Origin: AAA164-E04 sp964342825
GTDB lineage: Bacteria; Verrucomicrobiota; Verrucomicrobiia; Limisphaerales; AAA164-E04
Length of the DNA stretch: 64,000 bases
Direction of reading: 5' to 3'
Assembly: GCA_964342825.1 (NCBI GenBank)
Contig: CAYFHO010000002.1
Coordinates: 124,001-188,000 of the forward strand
Made by a program: the position numbers and the translations under genes. The notes below the pieces were generated by a model, which was given only the letters and a program-made list of their open reading frames with translations, was not told the origin of the DNA and searched no databases. The stretch's first letter is position 1; the number at the start of each line of letters is the position of its first letter. Below, piece after piece: positions 41,873-49,669 of this stretch.

Positions 41873-44770
41873 ATGATTTCAAAAATTGATAGAAGCATGG
41901 TTGGAGCCGATGAAGAAAGGGCAAGTTCCAGCACTCAATCGAGTGAGCCTATATTCGATCAAAATTTTGGAAAACAAAATGCCTGGATTGAAGGTTGGAT
42001 GGATAGTGCAAATCACCTGGCAGAGTCTTTTGATGCCGACTGTGCTTTCATTATTGAACTACCCCAGGCAATGAACCTTACCGTTAATGCCAGGTATGTC
42101 TGTTCTTGTGGGCATTTAAAAAATTGTAAAGGACATCTACTGGATGATCCACTGGTGTTGGAAACCATCAGGAAATCAAAGGTCGCTTATGGAGATGCAC
42201 CTTTATACGATCACCCCTACAACCAGATTATTCCAAAGAGTGATCAATCCTCCTTTTTAGCCGTATCGACCAGATCAAGATTGAACGGATCAAGATATGT
42301 GTTCGGACTTATTGGACGACAATCCTGGTCTGATCCGGATCGTACCTTAAAGCGGCTGGAAGGAATGGCATATTTTGCTTCCCAGATCCTTTGCTCTAAA
42401 ACCGATGCCCTGGAAGCAGATCTGTTTTTTCAACTGGCTCAGGATGCCATCATGCGTGTTAGCTCAGATGGAACGATTGTAAAAATCAACCAGGTCGCTG
42501 AAAAAATTACTGGCTATAAAAACTCGGAATTGGGTCATCAATCATTGTCGACGATTTTTCCGGGGCTGCAACCCAGTGACCTTTTGCGAATGAGCTATGA
42601 GTGTCAACTCAATGCTCAGTTATCGCCCACGAAAACCTGCGAGAATATGGTCAAAATTCAGACCAAAGCAGGCAAATTGCATCTTGTTGATTTAAGCATC
42701 AGTGGCTACATCCCGAATCATTCCGGTAATAACGATTTTGTTGTAATACTTCGAGACAGGTCAGAACACCAAAAACTCGAAACGATGGTTAAACAAGTCA
42801 GTGATTTCTCGAATGAAATCCTGAGCATTGTAGGGGCATACGTCTTTGTCATAGATCATCACGGGAAAATCGTACGATTCAATCACGAATGTGAGCGCTT
42901 TACTGGAGAATTGTTTGAAGAAGTTGTCGGTCAGCTTCTTTGGGATGTTATCCCTGAAGCACAAAGCCATAGAAAACAATTGGAACGATACAAGAAAAAC
43001 CCTGATCATTTCATTGCTCCCTCAACCCACAAAACTACTTGGACCGATAAAGAAAAAAGTAAACACCACATCCAATGGCGCAATTCAATTATCAAGGATA
43101 AGCAAAAAAAGTTAAAATACTTGATAGCGTGTGGTGTCGATGTAACCGAACAGGATACCTCCCGAAAAATAATTCTTCGCGACGGAAAACTACTTCAACA
43201 GTTCATCCATTATGCACCAGCGGCGGTTGCCATGTTCGACACCAAATTTAATTACCTGGAAGCAAGCTTAAGATGGAAAGGTAAATTTAACATACCTGAA
43301 GAAGAAAACTGTGCTGGGACAAATCCTATGATACGCCACGAAAATCTGAGTATTTTTGAGAATTGGCGTGTAGCGGTCCACGAATGTCTGAATGGTCATC
43401 ATAAAAAATCAAGCAGGGATACTTTTACCAAACCAGACGGTCAGGAGGAAATCATTCGGTGGGAAATGCAACCCTGGTATGATGAGGAATCATTACCCGG
43501 AGGAGTCATCGTTTTTGCCGAAATAATCACCGAGCTGATCGAATCAGAAAAAAGCAAACGTAGCTTGGAACGTCAGTTGTATCGGGCGCAAAAACTAGAG
43601 GCAATAGGTACTTTGGCGGGAGGTGTCGCTCACGATTTCAATAACATTCTGGCGGGTATTGTAGGTTTTACGGAAATACTGAAACTAGAATTTTCAGAGA
43701 ACAAGTTTGCCAGTGAATTGACAGATGAAGTCCTTAGGGCGACAGATCGAGCCAAAATGTTGGTCAAACAAATCCTGGCTTTCAGTCGAAACCAGGAACA
43801 AACAAAATCACCGGCATCTTTGAAGCCGATTATCAAAGAGGTGGCAAAAATGATGAAGGCCACCTGTCCATCTCACATAAAAGTCAAAGCGGATACAATT
43901 GGAGATATCCCATTTGTCCTGTGCGATCAAAACCAGATACATCAAGTAGTCGTTAACCTTTGCACCAACGCAATTCACGCCATGGAAGATCTGGTATCTG
44001 GTAAATTGAACGTCCAGCTGGAATGCATACAAATCGAAAAGGAAGAAGCTGATACGATCCATAAAATGAAGATTGGTTCCTATGTCAAATTAACGATCAA
44101 GGATACCGGTGAAGGTATGGATGACGCCACCATGCAACGCATTTTCGATCCATTCTTTACAACCAAGGAAGCGGGTCGCGGAACGGGATTGGGACTCTCT
44201 GTCGTGCATGGAATCATTAAGTCGCATGATGGCCATATCAAAGTGATCAGTAAAAAGGGAAAAGGATCTCGTTTTGATATTTATCTCCCCGCCATGGAAG
44301 ATGCTCAGGCAGCTGAGAAAAACGACCATATATCTTCACTGCCTCTTGGAAACGGACAACGGATTTTGTTTGTTGATAACGAGGCAAGTATTTGTCAGTC
44401 ATCACAAATGGGGCTGGAAAAATCTGGATACGTAATTGAGTCATTTGTGGACCCATGCCTGGCCATTCAGCGATTTTGGGAATCTCCTGATTCATTCGAT
44501 ATACTCATTACCGATTTGGATATGCCCCGCATCACCGGGATCGATTTAGCAAGAAAAATAAAATCGGATCACCCTGAATTCCCCATCATCCTCTGCTCAG
44601 GCTTTATTTCTGAAAAATTAAAACAATCTACGGACATGAATTTATTTGATCATGTTCTAGCCAAGCCTAATAAGCTTTTTGATTTATGTCATGCGCTTGA
44701 TAGTATTTTTAATAAAAATGATAGTTTTATTAAATCTGGAGCTAAAGAAAATGTGAAAGTCTCCGATTGA
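41873..44770 (+). CDS. hybrid sensor kinase (GAF-PAS-PAS-PAS-HisKA-HATPase-REC)
   Basis: 965 residues, no transmembrane helix. A GAF-like domain (about 35-175) contains a Cys/His cluster C-x-C-G-H-x3-C-x2-H at residues 76-88. Two clear PAS domains (about 185-300, 310-425) and a PAS-like region (440-560) follow. Phosphoacceptor helix H-box GGVAHDFNNILAGI (about 584); ATPase with N-box (VVVNLCTNAIHAM), G1 (KDTGEGM) and G2 (RGTGLGLSVV); C-terminal receiver (830-950) with Asp in LITDLDMP. The start is supported by GAGGG six bases upstream. It is preceded by a candidate sigma-28 promoter and lies immediately upstream of flagellin, so it probably belongs to the motility regulon. The ligand is unknown. 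Confidence 0.9.
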   Translation: MISKIDRSMVGADEERASSSTQSSEPIFDQNFGKQNAWIEGWMDSANHLAESFDADCAFIIELPQAMNLTVNARYVCSCGHLKNCKGHLLDDPLVLETIRKSKVAYGDAPLYDHPYNQIIPKSDQSSFLAVSTRSRLNGSRYVFGLIGRQSWSDPDRTLKRLEGMAYFASQILCSKTDALEADLFFQLAQDAIMRVSSDGTIVKINQVAEKITGYKNSELGHQSLSTIFPGLQPSDLLRMSYECQLNAQLSPTKTCENMVKIQTKAGKLHLVDLSISGYIPNHSGNNDFVVILRDRSEHQKLETMVKQVSDFSNEILSIVGAYVFVIDHHGKIVRFNHECERFTGELFEEVVGQLLWDVIPEAQSHRKQLERYKKNPDHFIAPSTHKTTWTDKEKSKHHIQWRNSIIKDKQKKLKYLIACGVDVTEQDTSRKIILRDGKLLQQFIHYAPAAVAMFDTKFNYLEASLRWKGKFNIPEEENCAGTNPMIRHENLSIFENWRVAVHECLNGHHKKSSRDTFTKPDGQEEIIRWEMQPWYDEESLPGGVIVFAEIITELIESEKSKRSLERQLYRAQKLEAIGTLAGGVAHDFNNILAGIVGFTEILKLEFSENKFASELTDEVLRATDRAKMLVKQILAFSRNQEQTKSPASLKPIIKEVAKMMKATCPSHIKVKADTIGDIPFVLCDQNQIHQVVVNLCTNAIHAMEDLVSGKLNVQLECIQIEKEEADTIHKMKIGSYVKLTIKDTGEGMDDATMQRIFDPFFTTKEAGRGTGLGLSVVHGIIKSHDGHIKVISKKGKGSRFDIYLPAMEDAQAAEKNDHISSLPLGNGQRILFVDNEASICQSSQMGLEKSGYVIESFVDPCLAIQRFWESPDSFDILITDLDMPRITGIDLARKIKSDHPEFPIILCSGFISEKLKQSTDMNLFDHVLAKPNKLFDLCHALDSIFNKNDSFIKSGAKENVKVSD
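44743..44769 (+). promoter_or_regulatory. candidate sigma-28 promoter for flagellin
   Basis: TAAAGAAA (44743-44750), 11 bp, TCCGATTG (44762-44769); it lies over the last codons of the kinase gene. TAAAG and CCGAT match the FliA consensus fully and the spacing is exact. The predicted leader to the flagellin ATG is about 112 nt. A TATAAT at 44771-44776 lacks a matching -35. Confidence 0.7.
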
Positions 44771-44812
44771 TATAATGAAGATGGAACACTCCATCAAACG
44801 AACAAAGGTTCT

Positions 44813-44855
44813 GGAATTTCCTCATTAAAAATTCCATATGGCAAGGAAGCCATAT
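44813..44855 (+). promoter_or_regulatory. two abutting hairpins in the flagellin leader
   Basis: GGAATTT (44813-44819) pairs with AAATTCC (44829-44835); directly after it ATATGGC (44836-44842) pairs with GCCATAT (44849-44855). Both have perfect 7-bp arms and no T-run. They lie between the predicted transcription start and the ribosome binding site GGAAGGAG (44875-44882), suggesting an mRNA-stabilising or regulatory leader. Confidence 0.55.
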
Positions 44856-44888
44856 TAATTAACAAAAACTCAATGGAAGGAGTCTAAA

Positions 44889-45698
44889 ATGGTAGTCATC
44901 AATACAAATTCGTCGTCGGCAATGTCAGCTCGAATCCTTAACGAGTCGACTCAGTCACTACAGAAATCCCTGGCAAGATTGTCTTCAGGATCCAAACTGA
45001 ACTCTCCGTCAGATGACGCAGCGGGAGCCGCTGTATCTCTCAGATTCGATGCTCAGGTAAATCGGATCCAGGCAGCCAAGGACAATGTTGGAAATGCAGT
45101 TTCATTTGGACAAACACAAGACGGCTTCTTGAACAAAGTCGGTAAAGCGCTGGATCGCATGAGTGAACTTGCCATGCTTTCTCAAGATGAAACTAAAACC
45201 AACACGGACCGCGCCCTCTACGACAAAGAATTCCAGACTCTGGATGACTATATCGTAGACATCGCCAAGAAGGATTTCAATGGTGTCAGCCTGTTTAACG
45301 GGACAGCCCTGAACGTGACGACCGATAGTGATGGAACCAAGTTTGCCGCATCAGGTGTGGATCTTGCAGCAGGTGGAAACTACACAGCCCTGAACTCATT
45401 GGCAGTAGGTACCACCGCAGGAGCAGCCTCTGCATTAACAGCGGTGAAAACAGCCATCAATCAACTGGCAACCGATCGTGCAACAGTGGGAGCCAATATC
45501 TCCCGTCTCGAAAACACGAGTTCCCAGCTGAGCGTGCTGAAGGATAACATCTCTGCAGCAAACAGCCGCATCAAAGATGTGGACGTCGCGGAAGAAAGTG
45601 CCAACTTCGCCAGGCAGAACATTCTGGTCCAATCCGGAACCGCCATGCTTGCCCAAGCCAACGCTTTGCCGCAATCGGCATTAAGATTGATCGGTTAG
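44889..45698 (+). CDS. fliC: flagellin
   Basis: 269 residues. N-terminal D0/D1 region MVVINTNSSSAMSARILNE..LSSGSKLNSPSDDAAGAAV and C-terminal coiled region ending VDVAEESANFARQNILVQSGTAMLAQANALPQSALRLI are typical flagellin. The variable domain between is very short (about 60 residues), so the filament should be thin-surfaced with small exposed loops. A strong ribosome binding site (GGAAGGAG) sits 6 bp before the ATG. It has a candidate sigma-28 promoter and an intrinsic terminator, so it is a single-gene unit. A second flagellin gene lies 18 kb away (63420 onward, minus strand). Confidence 0.97.
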   Translation: MVVINTNSSSAMSARILNESTQSLQKSLARLSSGSKLNSPSDDAAGAAVSLRFDAQVNRIQAAKDNVGNAVSFGQTQDGFLNKVGKALDRMSELAMLSQDETKTNTDRALYDKEFQTLDDYIVDIAKKDFNGVSLFNGTALNVTTDSDGTKFAASGVDLAAGGNYTALNSLAVGTTAGAASALTAVKTAINQLATDRATVGANISRLENTSSQLSVLKDNISAANSRIKDVDVAEESANFARQNILVQSGTAMLAQANALPQSALRLIG

Positions 45699-45722
45699 CG
45701 CAGATCAGTTCCAAAGCCTCAA

Positions 45723-45763
45723 ATGCCCGATCTGGATCATCAGGTCGGGCATCTTTCTTTTTT
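45723..45763 (+). terminator. intrinsic terminator after flagellin
   Basis: ATGCCCGA (45723-45730) pairs with TCGGGCAT (45745-45752), followed by CTTTCTTTTTT. It ends the flagellin transcript just before the fliD promoter. Confidence 0.88.
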
Positions 45764-45774
45764 ATATAAATAAC

Positions 45775-45801
45775 TCAAGTCCTCTTCTCGAATTCCGATT
45801 A
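45775..45801 (+). promoter_or_regulatory. candidate sigma-28 promoter for the fliD operon
   Basis: TCAAGTCC (45775-45782), 11 bp, TCCGATTA (45794-45801). The -10 matches CCGAT plus the last A; the -35 matches T-AAGT. Same internal spacing as the other two sites. The predicted leader to the fliD GTG is about 90 nt. Confidence 0.6.
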
Positions 45802-45897
45802 CTCATTGGACCCACGGGTTCAAAATCATTGTTGAATCTCTCACGCTTTTCAATAAGACGCGGGGAGCGATAATGAAAAACGAAAGGTTTTCAAAAA

Positions 45898-47613
45898 GTG
45901 GAACTTGCACTGTCAGGATTAGCTTCAGGCTTCGATTGGATGTCCATGGTGGACCAATTGACAGATCTGGAACGCATTCCACAGCAAAGATTGCTGTTGG
46001 AACAATCCGATTTGTTCGACAAAAACAATACCTACGGAAGCCTACAGACCGAACTGACAGTCCTCGAAAGTCGAGTTAAGGATCTATCGGAAGGAGACCT
46101 GTTTGATACCAGAAAAGTCAATATAGGTGACGAAACTCTCATGAATGCCGAGGTGGAACCCGGCGCCTCACAAGGGAGTCACAAGATCACTGTTTCACAA
46201 CTGGCTACGGCTTCCAACTTGACTGGAAATTCAAATATTGGAAGTGGATTAAACACTACAGCGGATGTCTCTGGCCTGGTCTTATCAGACGCTCCATTTA
46301 GAAATGACATTACCGATGGAACCATCACGGTGAACGGTCAACGGATAGATGTTTCTTCCACACAAACTCTCCAGGAAGTATTTGATGAAATCAGTTCTGC
46401 CACCAGCGGTGCTGTTACCGGAAGTTACAACCCAACCACAGATGCCATTGAGCTCTCAAGTGCAACTGAAATCGTTCTTGGAAGTGCGAATGATACCAGC
46501 AATTTTCTTCAGGAAGCACAGCTTTTTAACAACGGCACCGGAAACGTATCGAGTGCCAATGCACTGGGTAAAATCCAAATTGATACGTCATTGGATTCAG
46601 CAAATTTCACTACGGCGATTTCTGATGGTGGTGCAGGCGCTGGTGAATTTAAAATCAATGGTGTGAGCATAGCATTTGATGCCACCAATGATAGTTTGGA
46701 AAACGTCATAGATCGCATCAACCAATCCAGCGCTGGTGTGATTGCCAGCTATGATGCCGCCAGTGACCGACTTTTGCTGACCAATGAATCCACTGGTGAT
46801 TTGGGAGTTAGTATTGAAGATGTTACTGGAAACTTTTTGGAAGCAACCGGAGTCGACTCAGGAACTTTGAACCGAGGTAAAAATCTTCAATTCAGCATCA
46901 ATGACGGAGGCACGTTGACCAGCTACTCCAATACAGCGGATGAAACTGTGACGGGTGTTAACGGTCTGACGATCACAGCCCTACAAGAAGGAAGCACTAC
47001 AGTAAGTGTTGAATCAGACCGTGCGACCATTGAAAAAGGGATCAACGATTTTGTCTCTCAATTCAACAAGGTTCAGGCTTTTATCGACACACATACTTCC
47101 TCCTCAACAGATGCCTTTGGTGCAGTTTCAACTGGCATCCTGTACGGTGAGAGTGAAGTTGAAAGTATTGCATCCCAATTACGCTCGATAGTCACCAGTG
47201 AAGTTTCGGGTCTCGAAGCTTCCATGAACCACTTGAGTGAAATAGGCATATCGGCGAGCGGATATGATAACAATATCAGTGTCACCGATTCGGAACTGTT
47301 GACGGAAACCCTGATCAACAACCTGGATCAGGTGAAGGCGTTATTCCAGACTGCGAGCAGTGGCATCGGAGCACAACTAACAACCTTTCTCGATCAACAA
47401 ATAGGTGAGGACGGAGCACTTCCTGACAAGGTCACACGGTTGACTGAGCAGTCCACTGATATAGATGATCAATTGGAACGCATGGAGTCTTTTGTTGAAT
47501 TGAGAAGGCAAAGACTGATTGACAGTTTTGTAGCCATGGAAGCAGCTCAGCAAAAAATCAACCAACAAATGAGCTTCTTGGCATCACGTATAGGAACACA
47601 AGCTCCATCATAG
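45898..47613 (+). CDS. fliD: flagellar hook-associated protein 2 (filament cap)
   Basis: 571 residues starting at a GTG, so the first residues are (M)ELALSGLASGFDWMSMVDQL, matching the usual FliD opening; no ATG is available in frame near this position. FliD_N (about 5-105), a long beta-rich centre with FliD-type Ig-like repeats (LSSATEIVLGSANDTSNF, GEFKINGVSIAFDATNDSLENVIDRINQS), and FliD_C (about 340-560) with coiled-coil ends (AMEAAQQKINQQMSFLAS). It caps the filament and folds exported flagellin. AAAGG about 11 bp upstream may serve as ribosome binding site. First gene of an operon with a lipoprotein, FlgM-like, FliS and FliT-like genes. Confidence 0.94.
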   Translation: MELALSGLASGFDWMSMVDQLTDLERIPQQRLLLEQSDLFDKNNTYGSLQTELTVLESRVKDLSEGDLFDTRKVNIGDETLMNAEVEPGASQGSHKITVSQLATASNLTGNSNIGSGLNTTADVSGLVLSDAPFRNDITDGTITVNGQRIDVSSTQTLQEVFDEISSATSGAVTGSYNPTTDAIELSSATEIVLGSANDTSNFLQEAQLFNNGTGNVSSANALGKIQIDTSLDSANFTTAISDGGAGAGEFKINGVSIAFDATNDSLENVIDRINQSSAGVIASYDAASDRLLLTNESTGDLGVSIEDVTGNFLEATGVDSGTLNRGKNLQFSINDGGTLTSYSNTADETVTGVNGLTITALQEGSTTVSVESDRATIEKGINDFVSQFNKVQAFIDTHTSSSTDAFGAVSTGILYGESEVESIASQLRSIVTSEVSGLEASMNHLSEIGISASGYDNNISVTDSELLTETLINNLDQVKALFQTASSGIGAQLTTFLDQQIGEDGALPDKVTRLTEQSTDIDDQLERMESFVELRRQRLIDSFVAMEAAQQKINQQMSFLASRIGTQAPS

Positions 47614-47626
47614 AATAAATTTTAAA

Positions 47627-48319
47627 ATGAATATCTTTACAATCATATCCAGACCGAACGCTTTACTCATTGGAATGATGATTTCCTTCTTGCTGGTGAC
47701 CACAGGTTGTCAAACTGTCTCCCTACCAGAACCCAGGCCTGAACCATTTAAACCCGGAAATTTTTCAGCAACCCGGACTCATCTTACCCATGAACTTGTG
47801 ACGGTAGGAGTCATGCCACCCGAAGCATCGAATGAACTTGCGTCCGGCCATGAAGTTACTCTGAATTTACTGGAGCAGATCCATAAAACAGAAATGATGA
47901 AGTCACAATCATTCGCGGTTCGATTGATCAATCAGGAAATGCTCAAGTCTTTGGTGGGTCGAAAAACCATTTCGGCAAACCAACCTTTTCCGGCGGAATT
48001 TTTCAAAGTTCTCCGGGAAGATCTGGACTGTCAAGCCGTGTTGATCAGTGAGCTAACGGCTTTAAAAACCATGGTCCCAATGAAAATGGGATGGCATATG
48101 AAACTCATTGACACGGAAACATTGGAAACCATTTGGGAAATCGATGAGTTCTTTGACGCTGGAAACATACACGTCGCGGCAGCCGCTGAGGAGTATTACG
48201 AAACTCAACTCAGTGCTGCATTTCGTAAACCGGATCCGGAACTGGTACTGGCATCTCCTCGACTATTCGGACAGTATACTCTGGATTCAGTATTCTCGAC
48301 TTTACCGCCAAGGAAATGA
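47627..48319 (+). CDS. lipoprotein in the fliD operon, unknown role
   Basis: 230 residues with a signal peptide and lipobox (VTTGC near residue 28). The mature protein has alternating strands and helices, with VGVMPPEASNELASG, LDCQAVLISELTAL and MKLIDTETLETIWEIDEFFDAG as recognisable conserved-looking segments. The last two recall periplasmic FlgO/CsgG-like folds, which bind at the outer membrane around flagella or secretion pores, but identity is uncertain. It lies 13 bp after fliD and 54 bp before the FlgM-like gene, so it is in the flagellar operon. Confidence 0.6.
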   Translation: MNIFTIISRPNALLIGMMISFLLVTTGCQTVSLPEPRPEPFKPGNFSATRTHLTHELVTVGVMPPEASNELASGHEVTLNLLEQIHKTEMMKSQSFAVRLINQEMLKSLVGRKTISANQPFPAEFFKVLREDLDCQAVLISELTALKTMVPMKMGWHMKLIDTETLETIWEIDEFFDAGNIHVAAAAEEYYETQLSAAFRKPDPELVLASPRLFGQYTLDSVFSTLPPRK

Positions 48320-48373
48320 TACGCTGAAGCTAACCTATCATACGCAGAACAATCAAACCAAAGGCGAATCATT

Positions 48374-48640
48374 ATGCATATAGAACCCACACGCGATCCG
48401 TTGATGGCGGCTCTTAATCCATCAAAACCATCGGCAAAACCACCAGAAATTCAGCAGCATGACGAATTTGTCAACTCAGTCGCCAAACTGGAGGATGAGT
48501 TGCTGAAAACCGAAGGTGAAATAAGACCGGAGGTGGTTCAACGAGGTAAGGAATTATTGAAATCCGAAACCTATCCTCCACTGGAAACAGTGGTTAAAAT
48601 TGCGAACCTTTTAGGCAATCGCATCAATGCAGATGATTAA
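48374..48640 (+). CDS. FlgM-like anti-sigma-28 factor (candidate)
   Basis: 88 residues, acidic and helical. The C-terminal half shows the FlgM pattern: IRPEVVQRGKELLKSETYPPLETVVKIANLL, corresponding to the R-P-E-x-V ... G-x-Y ... I-A-x-L-L spacing of FlgM. FlgM binds FliA until the hook is complete. Here it follows fliD and precedes fliS. A fair ribosome binding site (AAAGG) is present 8-9 bp upstream. The three candidate sigma-28 promoters in this region support an anti-sigma role, but the N-terminus is divergent. Confidence 0.6.
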   Translation: MHIEPTRDPLMAALNPSKPSAKPPEIQQHDEFVNSVAKLEDELLKTEGEIRPEVVQRGKELLKSETYPPLETVVKIANLLGNRINADD

Positions 48641-48656
48641 AAATTAATTCAAGTCA

Positions 48657-49052
48657 ATGATCACAAATCCGCTTCAATCCTATAAAACCATCTCACTCCA
48701 AACAGCGCCTCCTGGACGGCTTGTGTTGATGCTCTACGAAGGAGCCATCAAGTTTTTGGAAAAGGCAATTATGGGATTGGACATGGATGATCCTTTGGAA
48801 ATGAACCAAACGGTACACAACAACATCACACGAGCCCAAGACATCATCAACGAATTGAACAACACGCTTGATATGGATCAGGGAGGTAAGCTCGCTGTTG
48901 TGTTGAGGGATCTGTATACTTATCTGGACAGTAAACTCTACCAAAGCAATATCCGAAAGGATCGCGAAGGAATCCAAGAGGTCATCGACCGGATTACGAC
49001 CTTACAAGAAGGTTGGTCGGAAATGCTGGAACAGGAAAATGCTGTTGCCTGA
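48657..49052 (+). CDS. fliS: flagellar export chaperone FliS
   Basis: 131 residues, four-helix FliS fold: NPLQSYKTISLQTAPPGRLVLMLYEGAIKFL is the signature N-terminal block. FliS binds the C-terminus of flagellin in the cytosol and keeps it unfolded for export. 16 bp after the FlgM-like gene. Confidence 0.94.
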   Translation: MITNPLQSYKTISLQTAPPGRLVLMLYEGAIKFLEKAIMGLDMDDPLEMNQTVHNNITRAQDIINELNNTLDMDQGGKLAVVLRDLYTYLDSKLYQSNIRKDREGIQEVIDRITTLQEGWSEMLEQENAVA

Positions 49053-49068
49053 TGGAGCCACCAAAACT

Positions 49069-49449
49069 ATGAAACCTGACTGGCTCCATTCGATAGAAGA
49101 GTTGTTATCAAACTGGGAGACTCACACCCAGGATGAGAGAACCGCCATTGAATCGCAAGACTGGACCGGTCTGGCAACAATCCAAAAATCCAAGGAACTC
49201 CTCATGCAATCCATCGATCAGATAGCTGAGAAAAACAAGCACAGCGAAGATGATCTGGGCCGATGGCTGTCACCTAAAATCAATGATTTGTTGGAAATGG
49301 AAAAAAGGAATGCCGAACTTCTTTCGAATAAACAAAATCATGCTCGAAGTGAAATTGAAAAATCGAGGACTTCCGGTCGCCAACTAAATCAGATCAAATC
49401 TGCCTACACTGTGAGCAGAGAAAGTGTCATGATTAAGTCCTACTCCTGA
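49069..49449 (+). CDS. FliT/FlgN-like flagellar chaperone (candidate)
   Basis: About 126 residues from the ATG at 49069 (GGAG 11 bp upstream); the frame is open from 49039 inside fliS. Entirely helical and charged, with LLEMEKRNAELLSNKQ in the C-terminal half, a pattern seen in FlgN/FliT chaperones. Its place right after fliS supports this. Sequence alone does not separate it from other small coiled-coil proteins. Confidence 0.6.
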   Translation: MKPDWLHSIEELLSNWETHTQDERTAIESQDWTGLATIQKSKELLMQSIDQIAEKNKHSEDDLGRWLSPKINDLLEMEKRNAELLSNKQNHARSEIEKSRTSGRQLNQIKSAYTVSRESVMIKSYS

Positions 49450-49669
49450 GGACCAAAGCTTTTGACAATAACCTGGGTCGTTATTGCCCATAAGAATCAT
49501 TCCGGTATGGTAGGATTTTCTTCCCCCCATTCGAAAAGTCCATTCGGTACAGACCTATAAGCCTCGTTGATTTTTACAATCCTGCTCGTCCACTTCTACA
49601 AAAGTAGGCCGCGCTCAGGTTTTTTTGGAAGAATCAAATAAATGGTGCAAGTATTGCTGTTGTTCTTGC

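Noticed and set aside
44771..44776. Perfect TATAAT before flagellin
   Set aside because: No -35-like sequence at 16-18 bp upstream; the overlapping sigma-28 match is better.
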